DNA of 64,000 bases from Combretum micranthum (lineage: Eukaryota; Streptophyta; Magnoliopsida; Myrtales; Combretaceae): positions 368,775-432,774 of the forward strand of contig JAMXBD010001243.1 in assembly GCA_024138025.1 (NCBI GenBank). Direction: 5' to 3'. This document shows positions 34,250 to 45,377 of the stretch, piece after piece. The position numbers and the translations under genes were made by a program. Each line of letters opens with the position of its first letter. The first letter of the stretch is position 1. The notes beneath the pieces are model-generated. The model was not told where the DNA came from. It did not search any database and worked only from the letters and a program-made list of their open reading frames with translations.

Positions 34250-35351
34250 GTAATAATGAAAATATATGCACAAAATTTCCATAAGAACAATACATAACAA
34301 TAATATAATAAAATACTAGTATATCAACTTTAATAACAAGATCTACACATTGTGATGGCAAGGATATCATGTTTTAGTGTTTCCACATCCCTAGCATAAA
34401 GCTCATGGGGATTTTTGGTGGAACCACACATGTATGATCTTGCCATTACATGTTTTTATTGTAGTAGGGTCAAGATCTATTACCTATTTAGTGTTTGGAG
34501 AAGAAAACTTGAAGGAAAAAAATTTTTGTGTGTGTGTGCAAGAAAGCTCACGGCAAGGAGGATGGAGAGGGAGAGAAATTTTTTTTTTTCCAAAAGTTTG
34601 ATTTGTGAGAAATGAGAGAAAGTGAAAAAGTGAAAGGTGAAAGAGATATTATATAGAAAAATGATTAGGTTTTTTGTGTGATTATTTAATAGAAGAAAAA
34701 TAAAACAAATTGTGGGCATGCGTAAGGGGAGTCATGTCGGTTTGAGAGAGAAAAGGGAGAGAGAGTTGTTTTGATTTATTTTGTGTAATAAAATTCAAAT
34801 TTAATAAGTAATTTAAGTAATAAAATGTATTGGAAAGGTAAATTTGTAAGGAAATGATGTAAAATTGTAAGAATAGGTTGTGAGGATGTAAGAATAGGGT
34901 ATGAGTGGTTGTACTTGATGAATAGTGTGAAAAAAAATAAAAAAGTTGATTAGACAACTAAATTGTCGGTGTAATGAAAATACGATTAAAATACTACAAC
35001 TGTAATTTTTATAACCTGAAAAATTATTATAAATTTATTTTTGAATTCCTTATTAAATTTCGGTTCTAACGAGTCTTATATATTAATTTTCTATTTCGGA
35101 GTCCCGGAGATCGGTTTTCGAGAACAAATCCTGATCAGGTCCGAAACGAATGAATTGCTCTGAATTCTGATCTTTTATGTTTTGATAAATTACTTAGGGC
35201 TATATTCTAGAGCTAACTCATTTTTATTGTTCCTAGGTTTCGTTCCCGGGATTACTAAACATAGGGTTTCTAGGTCCAATTGGTTCGAAGGTATTCTTTT
35301 AGGGTTTTGGTTCCCGATTCCAAATTCCGAAACCGAATTCAGATTGCTACA

Positions 35352-35640
35352 CAAATGAGGGCTTACATCCAGTTCCAAAATGCATCCCTCATTGATGTGG
35401 CCAGCATTTGTGACAATAGTTGGGCCATGATGTGGCAACTCAGAGGCTTCGCCACTAATGGCATGAGTGGTAGGTGGTGAAGGAGCAGAGTCACCTTGGT
35501 TCCTGCTCCATTGGGGCCTCAACATTGTGAGAGGACGGTTTTATCATCTGAGGTTCTCGGAGGGTTCTTTGGAAAGAAGACAATAGGAGGTGACAAGAAT
35601 GTGTTTATAGGTGTTTATCGGTGTTTAGTGGTTTATACTT
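35352..35640 (-). pseudogene. Tat-like gag start (split by copy C)
   Basis: Just inside the primer site of the LTR at 35661 the minus strand opens 'MLRPQWSRNQGDSAPSPP' and runs through 'HAISGEASELPHHGPTIV' to 'LDVSPHL', where copy C cuts it. A Pro/Ser-rich N-terminus directly after the primer site is the expected place for gag. It resumes at 28340-28081. Confidence 0.45.
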
Positions 35641-35657
35641 TCCCATGGACGGCGCCA
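35641..35657 (-). promoter_or_regulatory. Primer binding site (TGGCGCC type)
   Basis: The minus strand reads TGGCGCCGTCCATGGGA three bases after the LTR end. It is the TGGCGCCGTC form used by Tat-type elements; which tRNA it matches cannot be fixed from this sequence. Confidence 0.7.
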
Positions 35658-35660
35658 AAA

Positions 35661-36219
35661 TGTTGCACAGGCCAAATCTAAGCTAGTAGAGATTGCTCCT
35701 GCAAACATTAAAAGATAGGTCAAAGGGGCGTCATCGGGTGGTCACTCCGACCCTCAAGTTAGTTTGTGGGTAAAAATAAGGGATATGCAAATAGAATTTT
35801 AGATATTTTGTTTTTTTTCCTATACTCTGTGCTATTTTTCCTGTTCACTTGCTGTTTTTCTTGTCCCCTTGCCCAGAAGGTGGAGAGGAATTTATAGGAT
35901 TTTAGTATCATACCAAGAGGGCTTAGCGTCATGGAGTACAGCCAAGATGTTGATATTCCCTCGGCCACGAGATGTGGCTAGGTCATGAGATGAGGAGAAG
36001 TTATGCTGGATCGAAGGCGAGTTGATGGACTATCGAGCTGATGAGCTTAAAGAGATGTAAGGAGGCATAGGCTTGAGATCGAGTCCCACGCTAGCTCGTA
36101 TAGCTAAGGCATTATGTTCTCCGAGATGAACTGGGCTCCTTTTTCCATGGGCTGCTGATGGCGAAGGTTATTGGGCTTTGAAGATCGAGCGGGCCTAGGG
36201 CTATATTTTACCGTCAACA
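35661..36219 (-). repeat. LTR of a Tat-like Ty3/gypsy element (copy 2, 5' LTR)
   Basis: 559 bp, minus strand TGTTGACGGTAAAA to CTGTGCAACA, homologous along its length to 5267-5871. The primer site beside it shows it is a 5' LTR. It does not share a target duplication with the other LTR and is probably from another insertion. Confidence 0.7.
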
Positions 36220-37032
36220 GACAGTTTTGGTCTATATTTTGACCAAATCACTTCTTACAGTAGCATTACAAGGAGAAAGAACTACAAAATCTAGTAAACC
36301 TACTCATTATTTAAAGTGTGGACTTACAATGACGTCCTTTATGATGAAATCAAACAACATCCCTTCATAAGTGGAGACATCATATTGGTGTGGTTGTTGC
36401 AACAAGTAGAACTTTTATATTATTTCATGAATTAGGCTCTCAAGCCATAGAGTACCTTGAGTGGATATGTTAGGGAAAGTAGAAGACATGGAATAATATT
36501 GATGACAAGAGACTTTAGTCCCCTATAGGAAAAATTTGAAGATGTTGATAACTTTTTAAATCACATCAAATTTTCAAAATTTAATCCATCATGAAACCCT
36601 AACCATTAGGTTTTTGAATGTAAATTTAACTATTTATGGCTGCTGATAGCTCTATCGTCTTATTAGAAAAATATTATTGGTGTGATACAAATCCTAGTCC
36701 TAAGTGTAGCCTCAATTTTTTATTGTTTGGAGAATCATTCTTGTTTTGTTTCTCCAAATCTAGCACAAATTTTTGAAATTGGGATTTGCAACTTGTATTT
36801 TTTACTAAATAACTTAAATTTTGTAATTCTAGTTCCTTCACTCACAAGTTTAGGAGTGAGAGTAGTTCTAACAAGGGAACCTACATTCCCTCCATCATGA
36901 ACCATCACCTTGACAGATTGGAATCACTTTGTGAAGTTGAGCGCATTTAATTTGTGTTGGGTGATGGAGCAAATGAGTGTTGATCTCCTATGTTGGAATG
37001 TCTATTAATCTTAAGCCAAGTAAAACTAATAG
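36220..37032. other. AT-rich non-coding region
   Basis: One plus-strand frame (36682-36900, 72 codons, hydrophobic) matches nothing I recognise. Conceptual translation around 36300-36500 is broken by many stops. It may be a very old retroelement interior. Confidence 0.3.
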
Positions 37033-38150
37033 TGTTGGTCCCAAAAATAATCAAGAATGGGGTTGAATTGATTATTTCAGAAAATTAAAATTTTTGCCTT
37101 TTAAAAACAATCCCCTTTGATTTTAAGTTAAGAGAACAATATGAACAATTAAACAACAATAAAATAAACTGTGGAAATATAACTAGAGAAGGGATAAGAA
37201 GATCAGGCAGATATTTATAGTGGTTCCGTCTTGTGCGCCAGTCCACTCTTCCAGCTCCGAGCCGGGGACCCCGTTATCCTACGGGTTTTGTTCCACTATA
37301 TCCAATAAGAACAAATTACAAGCTTGTACAATTCTCTCTGCTCGATTCTCACAGCTATCCTCTAGCTACAACCGATCTACAGAGTCTAAACTTGTAATTG
37401 AATTACAACTTAAGAAGGCAACAACACGTTCCTTCTTACAAATGAGAAAAATCAAAATTTGCTTTAAAAGTTTAATAGCACTATGTAACTCAAAAACTTG
37501 TAACTTCTGTAAAAGCTTCTTCCTTTTCAAAATAAGAGAGAGAACAATAATATGGAGCTTTTTGTTTTCCTGTACGTGATTGAAAATATCAGAGCATATA
37601 ATATTATTTTATATCTCTTTCTTCTTCTCTAGTCGGCAATATATACACACATTTCAACGCTCGAATCCTTCTGTTGTAAAATGGATAAGTCTTCCTCAAT
37701 TTTCTCGGATCAAAACCTCTTATCCTCTTTTGAATTTGAAAAACTTCCGATAATAATTCCTTCCCTTTATTCTGAAAATAAAGCTCAGCGTTCTGATCTT
37801 CTAATCTTCAGGAGAGATAAGCTTTCCAAGATCTTCTCGTAATATCTTTATCATATCTATCTTGAATTTTGATTTTTGAAATTCTTAGCGGAAAATAGAA
37901 GATAACCTTTGCTGAATTTTCGTGATTCAAAATAATCTGCATGTTTCTGTTTGAGTTTCTTCTTTTTAACGTTGTTCTAAAAAATATAGATATTTGAAAT
38001 ATCCGTTGCTGATATTTCGAACTCCATCGTGATCTTCATATGTTATCTATTTGAAGATAACATTCTTCTTCTTCTTCTTCTGATTTCCTCAACGATATCC
38101 AAGATAAATAGATAATCTCGTTCTTGTCTTGAAGTATGTTAGAATAAACA
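37033..38150. repeat. Possible Ty1/copia LTR (left border only)
   Basis: Starts TGTTGGTCCCAAAAAT and contains 'TTATAGTGGTTCCGTCTTG' with 'CCAGTCCACTCTTCCAG', words common in copia LTRs of the SIRE/Maximus and Angela types. No primer site, polypurine tract or partner LTR was found, so the right border is a guess and the orientation is open. Confidence 0.3.
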
Positions 38151-40079
38151 GTTTGTGTTCAAATAATTCTTGTAACTTTAGATTTTATCGTTGAAGAGAA
38201 ATTCGGAATTATTTAAATCTCCTACGATATAATCCAACTTTAGTGAAACAAATAAGTATACTATCCATGTATACTTATTATCTCGGAGCTAGGTCTTCAA
38301 AATCATCGAACTTCTTCATAAAAATATTATAGATCTTGTTTGAGAAGATGAACAGTAACGAACTTTAACGTAGAATTGCTGTTTAAAATTCTTGAAAAGA
38401 TTCTGTAAAAACTTCTGTGTTTCTGCAAACTTTCTCATGTAATCTGTTTAAAGTTCTTAAAAAAATTCTGTAAAAACTTCTGTGTTTCTGGAAACTTTCT
38501 CATGTATGAACTAGTTAATATATTTAGATTCTAATCAAGCCTAAGAATAGAACAATGCATGGAATTTGGCTAGTTGAGGATTTAGAAATCGAATAAAAAA
38601 TTTCTTTAACGCTAGTTGATACCAAAAACGACATTTCGTATCTTGGACAAATAATTCAAGATATGATTAAAAGAAAATCTAAATCTAAATCTCAAACCCA
38701 AAACTTGTTTTACAAATAGATTTAAATAGGAAAATATAAATATAGAGATTAAATGATTGTTTTTGAACTTAACAATGATTCGAGATTAGAACGATGAGTA
38801 GTAATGAGCCTGTACTTAGATTTAAATCCTAAATTTAAGATTCTTAGATAGTATTAAACTCTACTAATAAGATTTCATGATAGGTATCGAAACTAAAGAT
38901 ATATATATAGTTTAGCTTCTGTATCAAAAGCGTTATTAAGTGATTAATTAACTACGCTTATAGACAAAAACGATAACCTAAGGATGAACCGTTAGGATTA
39001 TAAATACACAACGAAAACATAAACTGTTTTATAACTCAAGATCTGAACTTCAAATAAATAATCGAATCACGCTTTTGTTCTAACTCGGATTTTCTTAAGC
39101 TATTGGAGCCTAAAACAAAAATTGACCTAATGAGTTCAGGAAACTTTAATCGCGGGAGATAAAATTATACGAATAATTAATCACGTATATATAAAACTTA
39201 AAATTGTATTATTTGATAATCTAAGTATTTAGTATACTCATATAAACATATTTTTGTGCAAAAAATCTCAAATATTAGCTAATTTGTACTCGTATAATTT
39301 GTTAAATTATCCTAAAACTAAGTTAAATTATTAACTAATATATATATGTGTATTCAGTGAAGTTTCGGCTGCAAGTTGGCTTGGAATTGCATTGAAGAAG
39401 AGGGAGCCGAAATTGCTCCAATAATGCATCATTTTGTCAACCAAATCAACCCCAATGACCAATCAAAACATGCCAACTCAACCATTCATTAATTGCAATG
39501 AAAACAACAGAATAAACCTAGCTAAATAAGGAGGAAATTCGTATCAAATTCGGAGGGAAATGCAGTTGCAACGTCTTCTTTCTTCCTTCATATATATATA
39601 TGATTAAGTTCATTAATGAGGAAACAAACAACCCTCACTATTTCCCAAACCTTTCCCCAATGAAACTACTCCTACATAGCCACCAAAACGAACTAAAAAC
39701 AGAGAACAAACAGATCAAAACATCCAAATACGATTCAAGAGAAAAACAATACCAAAAACCCTTAGAAACGAGTTCAAAGGTAAGTGGATGAAATTCGAAT
39801 GATTTTCTTTCAATTCTAAGCATTAGAACTGACTTATGTTAATCATAGGAACGTAATCAACACAAATACACGCTTCAAATTACATCGGATCGGCTCAACC
39901 GAGGTAAAAATCCGAAACCCTAGCTATGTTTTAGTAAGAATCAAGATCTAAGTATATATGTTTATAGACGTGTTAAGAGTTGTTGTAGGGCTATATATAA
40001 GATATAGAAACACTTAGGAACGGTTTAAAAATGTTTTTAACGTGAAAAATTTAACAAATATGAATCGGATCATCGAGGA
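38151..40079. other. AT-rich non-coding region
   Basis: No coding frame or RNA gene seen. A short direct duplication 'TTCTGTAAAAACTTCTGTGT' lies near 38401 and 38467. The region may include the unplaced 5' part of L-family copy F. Confidence 0.35.
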
Positions 40080-41983
40080 AGATGATGAACAGTGCTAACA
40101 CTGTCTAAAAGCCGGCAGTGTAGTCGTTAAAAGCTGGCGGCTTACAAGGTTAAGCCGGCGGCGTAGAGATGGCTTGCACTGAACAGAAGCTACGTAAAAT
40201 TTTTTTTCATGTAAAAATGAATGTAAGCCGGCTATCTGGAAATATACGCCGACGGCGTAGGACTGGCGTACGTTGAAAGCCGACAGCTTTCAAAGCTGGT
40301 GCAACCGTTATAAAATAATTTGCAAAACCGAATCAACCCCGCCACCTGGGTTTCAAAGCCGGCGTACACCTATAATTTTCCTATGAAAGCTTGTTTTGAA
40401 ATAAACAGAATATATATACATTTATATATATGCAGTAAACCTACTGAAAACATATTATATATATATATATATATATATATAGAGGATAATACATAATTCA
40501 TTAAATAAATAAGTAAATACAAATACTTAAAATATTTTGATTAATATTTGATAATTCTTAAAACCCTAGAATGTAAGAAAAATATTTAGTGTTAATAAAA
40601 GTTATAAATAATCAAATATTTGTTTTAAATAGATAAAATAGGTAAGAATGAAATTGAAATAAGCTAAATTTCTAAGTAGTGAGACTTCTAAAAATAACAA
40701 GATAATTATACGAGATAAACTAAGAGAAACACGACGATATTAAGTAATAATAAATAACTATGATTTTCTATATTAGGTTCGTTATAGGAATAACATAAAA
40801 TTAGTATTAGTCACTACCAAAACTTGATAAATTAGAAGATCTTCCAGCTGACTATTACGATTGAGTCAGTATGAGCAGGTGAGTAATTCAGTCATATTGT
40901 ACTGTTTGTGCTTGTAAGTAGTTGAATATATAATGCAAAGATAATCAAACGATTGTTTTGTTGAAAGTATGTTGTGATTTGATTGTATGATTGCTAAAAT
41001 ATCCTTACAAAAGCGCTAATGTAATGATTTGATGTTGTGAAATAGTATAATGATGATTGTGTGTAATGTATGATCACCGTGAAATTGAATAAGAACTATT
41101 GACTTAACAAAATAAACTGATCATGCATTGCACGAATTTGCATTATTGCATATATATTGGGATGACAGCCTGCTACGTATTAATATTTCGGTTCTCTGTT
41201 AATGCTTGGTTGTTCTAATGTGTTAGTTCTTCCAAGGTTTTCTTTGTTCCGTTGGTTCTACGGGAACTAAGTGGCACCAAAGAACGTCGCCCGTAGTATC
41301 ACTTTGAAATGATTAATACTTAGGGAGTTTCTAAGGTGGATACAGGAGATGGTCAGTTTAATTGATTATATTCAAAGTGATAACCCTAAAACGAGAAATC
41401 GTTGATTCTCCTGTAAACTTAGTCTCTCCTAGGCAGGTGGGTCATGGAGTAATGGTTCTTCAACCCTTAAAAAGAGGGCGTAAATCTTTTTCCTGTTTGG
41501 ATTCTAGATCATCCAAGCTTGTATCTGTACATATGGTTGAGTGCTTGCATTACATATGATTTGCTAATAACTTGTGTGATGTATGATATGTCTGGTTATT
41601 CACTGAGCTGTGGTTTCGCTCATACTCCAACAGTCTTTTCAGGTTTACCTTACGACCATGGTTAGTCATTTCCAGGAGTATGGCTCCGGTAAGAGCTTAG
41701 GAGCTTGACGTTTATGACTGCACTTGGGAATAGTGGTTATGCTTTCTTAAGATAGATTAGTTAATGCTAATGTATTAGTTGTGAACTTCAGGAGGACTAC
41801 TTGGTTTGTAATAGTTTTGTAATGTTTATTCACTAATTTATTTCTTTCATGTATTTGTCATTTCTTATCAAGCAACTAAAACATCCTGTTGTTTTGAAAA
41901 CCTGTCATTCTCTGAAGGTAATCTAGTGATAATATTCAAGTGAGACTTGTTTACCTCTACTAGGGTACCCTCGGGGTGTGACA
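40080..41983 (+). mobile_element. L-family element, copy F (3' part)
   Basis: Ends ACCCTCGGGGTGTGACA. From about 40850 to the end it aligns with the inverse of copy D, and from about 41200 with copy E. Landmarks: 'GAGCAGGTGAGTAATTCAG' (40874), the dyad (41605-41621) and the final block. A GC-rich stretch (40100-40365) repeats 'AGCCGGCGGCGTAG'-like words. No TATA block like that in A, B and G is visible, so F, D and E form a second subfamily or have lost it. The left border is undefined. Confidence 0.5.
40100..40365 (+). repeat. GC-rich minisatellite-like block (GCCGGCGGC words)
   Basis: At least six irregular occurrences of 'GCCGGC(G/A)', 'GCTGGCGGCTTAC' and 'CGACGGCGTAGGACTGG' inside AT-rich DNA. 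Several words are inverted relative to each other, so stable secondary structure is possible. Confidence 0.5.
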
Positions 41984-43544
41984 CCCACCGAACGTCAGAG
42001 ATGCCCACATACTTATAAAATCCACCGCTCCATAGAGGCTCGATATATTAGCAAAATAGGCCCTTAAACACTCAGTTTCTAAAAGAGAAGCAAGCCCACA
42101 CAATAACAAATAGAAGGCCACTCTAGCATTCGGACAAAAACCAGGCCAACGACCACAACAGCCCACCGACCACAAAGGAAACCGAAGGAGCCACGTCCAG
42201 CACCAGCCCAAAAGATGACAGCTTGTAGAAGACCGGCCTTTAAAACAAAAAACCCAGTCGAGGATCCTAGACTCCAAACTAAGAAAAGCCCAGCCCTTGA
42301 AGTCAACTTACAGCACAACAAAACGGCTCACCCAGCAACCGAAACCAGCCCACACCAGAGATATCAAAGGAAACCGGTCTCTCTATAGCAAATTACTGCA
42401 CACAGGAAAAAGGAATTTGAAAGTCAAAGATGAGTTGACCTGGACATAAACAGAATCGCTCTTTCCACAAAAGAGCAGATGAGGTTGACGTTTGGCCAGC
42501 AAGGAAAAGGAACTTGCAAATAGTCCTAAACCAGAAAAAAAGCACATCCAACCTAGTCAGGCGAGCAACCCAAGAACAGATGCCAACGTTCTCCTCGAGC
42601 TCTCCAAAGAAGGATGAAAAACACGCCACCACCGGAGTAAGCCACTAAAAATGGAGGTTGGACAGCTCAAAAACAAGGGGCCATAACGGGAAGGACGAGG
42701 ATAAAACTGAGATATCCACACGCTTCAACTAAGCCACATGGAACATCTACAGCTTTTAGGAAGATCCTAAACCACAGCCGACGTAGAGGTTAACCGCAAC
42801 AAGGACACCCCTCTCCGATGAGCTTAAGAACAAAGAGAAACTGAAGAAGATGCAGCGACTATGAGCGAGCTCCACTTACACCAGGTCGCACCAGTTCAGA
42901 CCCTTACAGGCAATGTCCAATAGCAAGGAGGAAGAAAACTTGAATCTCACAAGGCCGTGGGGTGTTATTTCTAACTATGAGCTCTGGTAACACCTCCCAA
43001 AACCACTTGCGTGAAGCCCACAATGATGGAGATAGAAAAGACCTTGAAGCCCACAGAAGAAAAACGTAAGCTTTGAAGCTTAAACGACCATGGAAAGATG
43101 TTAAAGATGAACTAGGTGAAAGAACCAAAGAACTTAAAAAAAACCAAAAAAGAAGGAAAAAAGAGGCTTAAAACATGGAAAGATGAGAACTTTTAAGGAT
43201 TTTCATGATAGAACATGTGTTTTTTGAAAAGATGAGGTAAAAATTGGGGGAGAAACCCCCCCAAAGAGGTGGGAGACCCCCTCGGCGTATAAGGAAAATC
43301 AGTTTTAGGTATGTGAGTTCTAGAGAGAAGGGAGAGGATTTTCTCTTTCTAGAAACTTTTTTTGTTTGGTGGTTTAGAGGGTTTAGAGTTTAGGGGTTTT
43401 TTTTTTTTTGTTGTTACATAAAATAAACAAAGAGACATAGTAAATTTAATAGTGCTACTTCTGCCATATGCTCAGTGTCATCTTAAGCTAAAACATGGAA
43501 TTCCAAGAAAGCTCTCCACTACCGTTAGATAAGGAGTGAAGCAG
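41984..43544 (-). other. Unassigned, GC-richer, purine-rich segment (possible retroelement leader)
   Basis: The minus strand has several open stretches of 70-105 codons with Cys/Trp/Phe-rich translations that resemble no family, so I do not call genes. Composition and CT-rich words on the minus strand ('TTCTTAGTTTGGAGTCTAGG', 'GGTCTTCTACAAGC') are like the 5' leaders of plant L1 elements. Two small hairpins, GGGGGAGAAACCCCCC (about 43247) and 'GGGAGACCCCC' (about 43272), lie near the right end. Confidence 0.3.
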
Positions 43545-43746
43545 CTTAGGGTTTTGGGTTTAGGGTTTAGGGTTTTGGGGTTTGGGGGTTTGGGTTTAAG
43601 GTTTGGGGTTGGGGGTTTGGGTTTGGGGGTTTATTAGGGTTTGGGGGTTTTGGGGGTTTAGGGTTCGAGGTTTAGGGTTCGGGGTTGGGTTTAGGGTTTT
43701 AGGTTTTAGGGTTTAAGGTTTAGGGTTTATAGGGTTTAGGGTTTAG

Positions 43747-43748
<2 letters not shown>
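43545..43748 (+). repeat. Interstitial telomere-like repeat (degenerate TTTAGGG)
   Basis: About 200 bp of TTTAGGG units mixed with TTTTGGG, TTTGGGGG and TTCGGGG variants, G-rich strand on plus. The last units before 43748 are the most regular. It directly abuts the poly(T) that marks the 3' end of the LINE. Confidence 0.85.

Positions 43749-43777
<29 letters not shown>
43749..43777 (-). other. LINE poly(A) tail (poly(T) on plus)
   Basis: An unbroken run of 29 T on the plus strand at the LINE 3' end, next to the telomere-like repeat. Confidence 0.8.
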
Positions 43778-44089
43778 GGCAAACCCCGTTCACGGGAAGA
43801 GGATGCCAGCCTCAAATTTTATTAGATGAAAAGGAAATACAAAAAAGGGAGGGACATAAGGCCTTACCCCATAGATACGTAGCTCCTGTAAGGCATAAAA
43901 CAGTAAACAAGGGAATATTATTCCCCTTACATTAAAGTACCATGCGAAGTAAATAAATAAGGGAGTACTACTCCCCTTGCAAAGCTTATACAATTCTAAA
44001 ATCTAATAAACCATGTTTATCTCTCCAAAGAATAAAATTGAAGTCCATTTCCATATCAGATTTGTACCAACAGAAAAAGATTGTCTGAG

Positions 44090-45372
44090 AATCTCTTGCT
44101 TTTTTAGCTAGCCAATCTGCAACATGATTACCTTCCCTCTAGATGTGAGACACAGTACTCTGCGTCTCTTGCAACAGTTTTCTAGCCCATGAAATATCAT
44201 GGCATATGTCCCATCTCACTCTAGTGGATGATAACCATCTCGAGATAACCTTGGAATCGATTTCGATGGACACCTGTTTAATGCCATAAGCACTACAAAT
44301 TTCTAGACCTTTGGTGAGAGCAGACAGTTCTATACTTTCAATAGAATGGTGAGGGGAAGGAAAACCAAAATACCATATAGCATTACCTTGAGCATCTCTA
44401 AGAATCCCACCAACGCCACCCTTTCCATTTCTCAAACTACCATCAACATTCAGCTTAAACTTACCTACTGGAGGACTTAGCTAGGAGACCGATTGAACAT
44501 GTTTATGTTTAGGAGGTTTAATGCAATGTCTAAAAAGATCCTCATCGTCCTTGACTTGTCTCTGAGAAAAAGATTTAGCTCTTCCTAGATTTCTAAGATC
44601 TTCAATCACCTGCAAGACAAGAGTTTTGGGTGGACAACTAGTGTTTCTATGCTTCCTATTGTTCCTTTCTATCCATAGATGCCATATGACTAATACTGGA
44701 ACAAAGTTTCTAACATGATTTTCAATATTTCTAGATTTGCTTTTCCAAAATTTCAACATGACATCTATGGATATAATGTTTGGAAGGTTAAAGATGCCAA
44801 AAAATGACATAATAATCTTCCAGACATCCAAAGCATACTTACAGGTGAAAAAAATGTGCATAGCTGATTCACAGTTACATAAACACAGATAAAATCTTGA
44901 AACAAGGTTCATACCCCAACTAGATTGTTTATTATTAGTATGAATGAGAGACCTAAAGTTACGCCAGATAAAGAAAGAGATTTTTTGAGGGATAAACTTA
45001 GACCAGATGATAGAATTTATGTCATGGGTTGGAGCTTTAGTTCTTATGTGATCAAAAGCACTGGAAAGAGAGAAAGAACCATGGTTGGAGAGCTTCCAGC
45101 AGGGAGTGTCAGGTTTATGACAGTCCACATGATATGTGAGGATTTCATTGAGAATGCAAGGAGGAACTAGGAGAGAAAGGTGATCAACATCCCAAGCATT
45201 ATTTTGCCACAAATCTTTGACCAACAACTTGAAATGATGATGAGTATCATTGTTGGCAAGACAACTAGACTGAAGCCAAGAGTCATATCAAAAATTGATG
45301 TCACCTTTCCCTAAACCAAGAAGGTAAAAGGTTCAGCTAAGTCTCTAGCCCTAAGAAGCCTTTTCCAAAGGG
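44090..45372 (-). pseudogene. LINE ORF2, zinc-binding (zf-RVT) and RNase H region
   Basis: The zf-RVT part (45227-44481) reads 'FSLSSAFDHIRTKAPTH', 'IWSKFIPQKISFFIWR' and a Cys/His cluster 'CLCNCESAMHIFFTC'. A TAG at the end of this frame leads straight into the RNase H part: 'FKLNVDGS' (first catalytic Asp, about 44440), 'SIELSALTKGLE' (Glu), 'VSIEIDSKV' (Asp) and, after another TAG, 'REGNHVADWLAKKA', the last conserved block. All catalytic positions of the plant RVT_3-type RNase H are present, but two stops and a one-base shift near 45300 break the frame. It joins the RT part at 49938 once copy G is removed. RNase H would remove the RNA strand during insertion. Confidence 0.8.
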
Positions 45373-45377
45373 GAGAA

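Larger units (their letters stand above)
28341..35351 (-). mobile_element. L-family element, copy C (about 3.56 kb, split by copy B)
   Basis: Plus strand starts TGTCACACCTCAGAGGG (inverse of the 3' end) and finishes GATTGCTACA (inverse of the start TGTAGCAATC). Without copy B (30807-34249) and one duplicated GTAAT it is 3,563 bp, close to B's 3,443. It holds the minus-strand TATA block (34985-35028, TATAAAA at 35007-35013), a CT-rich tract (34540-34620, minus), tandem units (29990-30560) and the dyad (28765-28779). Outer flanks do not show a clear target duplication; both outer flanks are Tat gag, so it probably inserted there. No coding frame is conserved with other copies. Confidence 0.65.

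Noticed and set aside
41960..43128. Minus-strand frames of 74-105 codons rich in Cys, Trp and Phe
   Set aside because: No domain, no shared frame and no splice logic; composition explains them. Treated as unassigned DNA.
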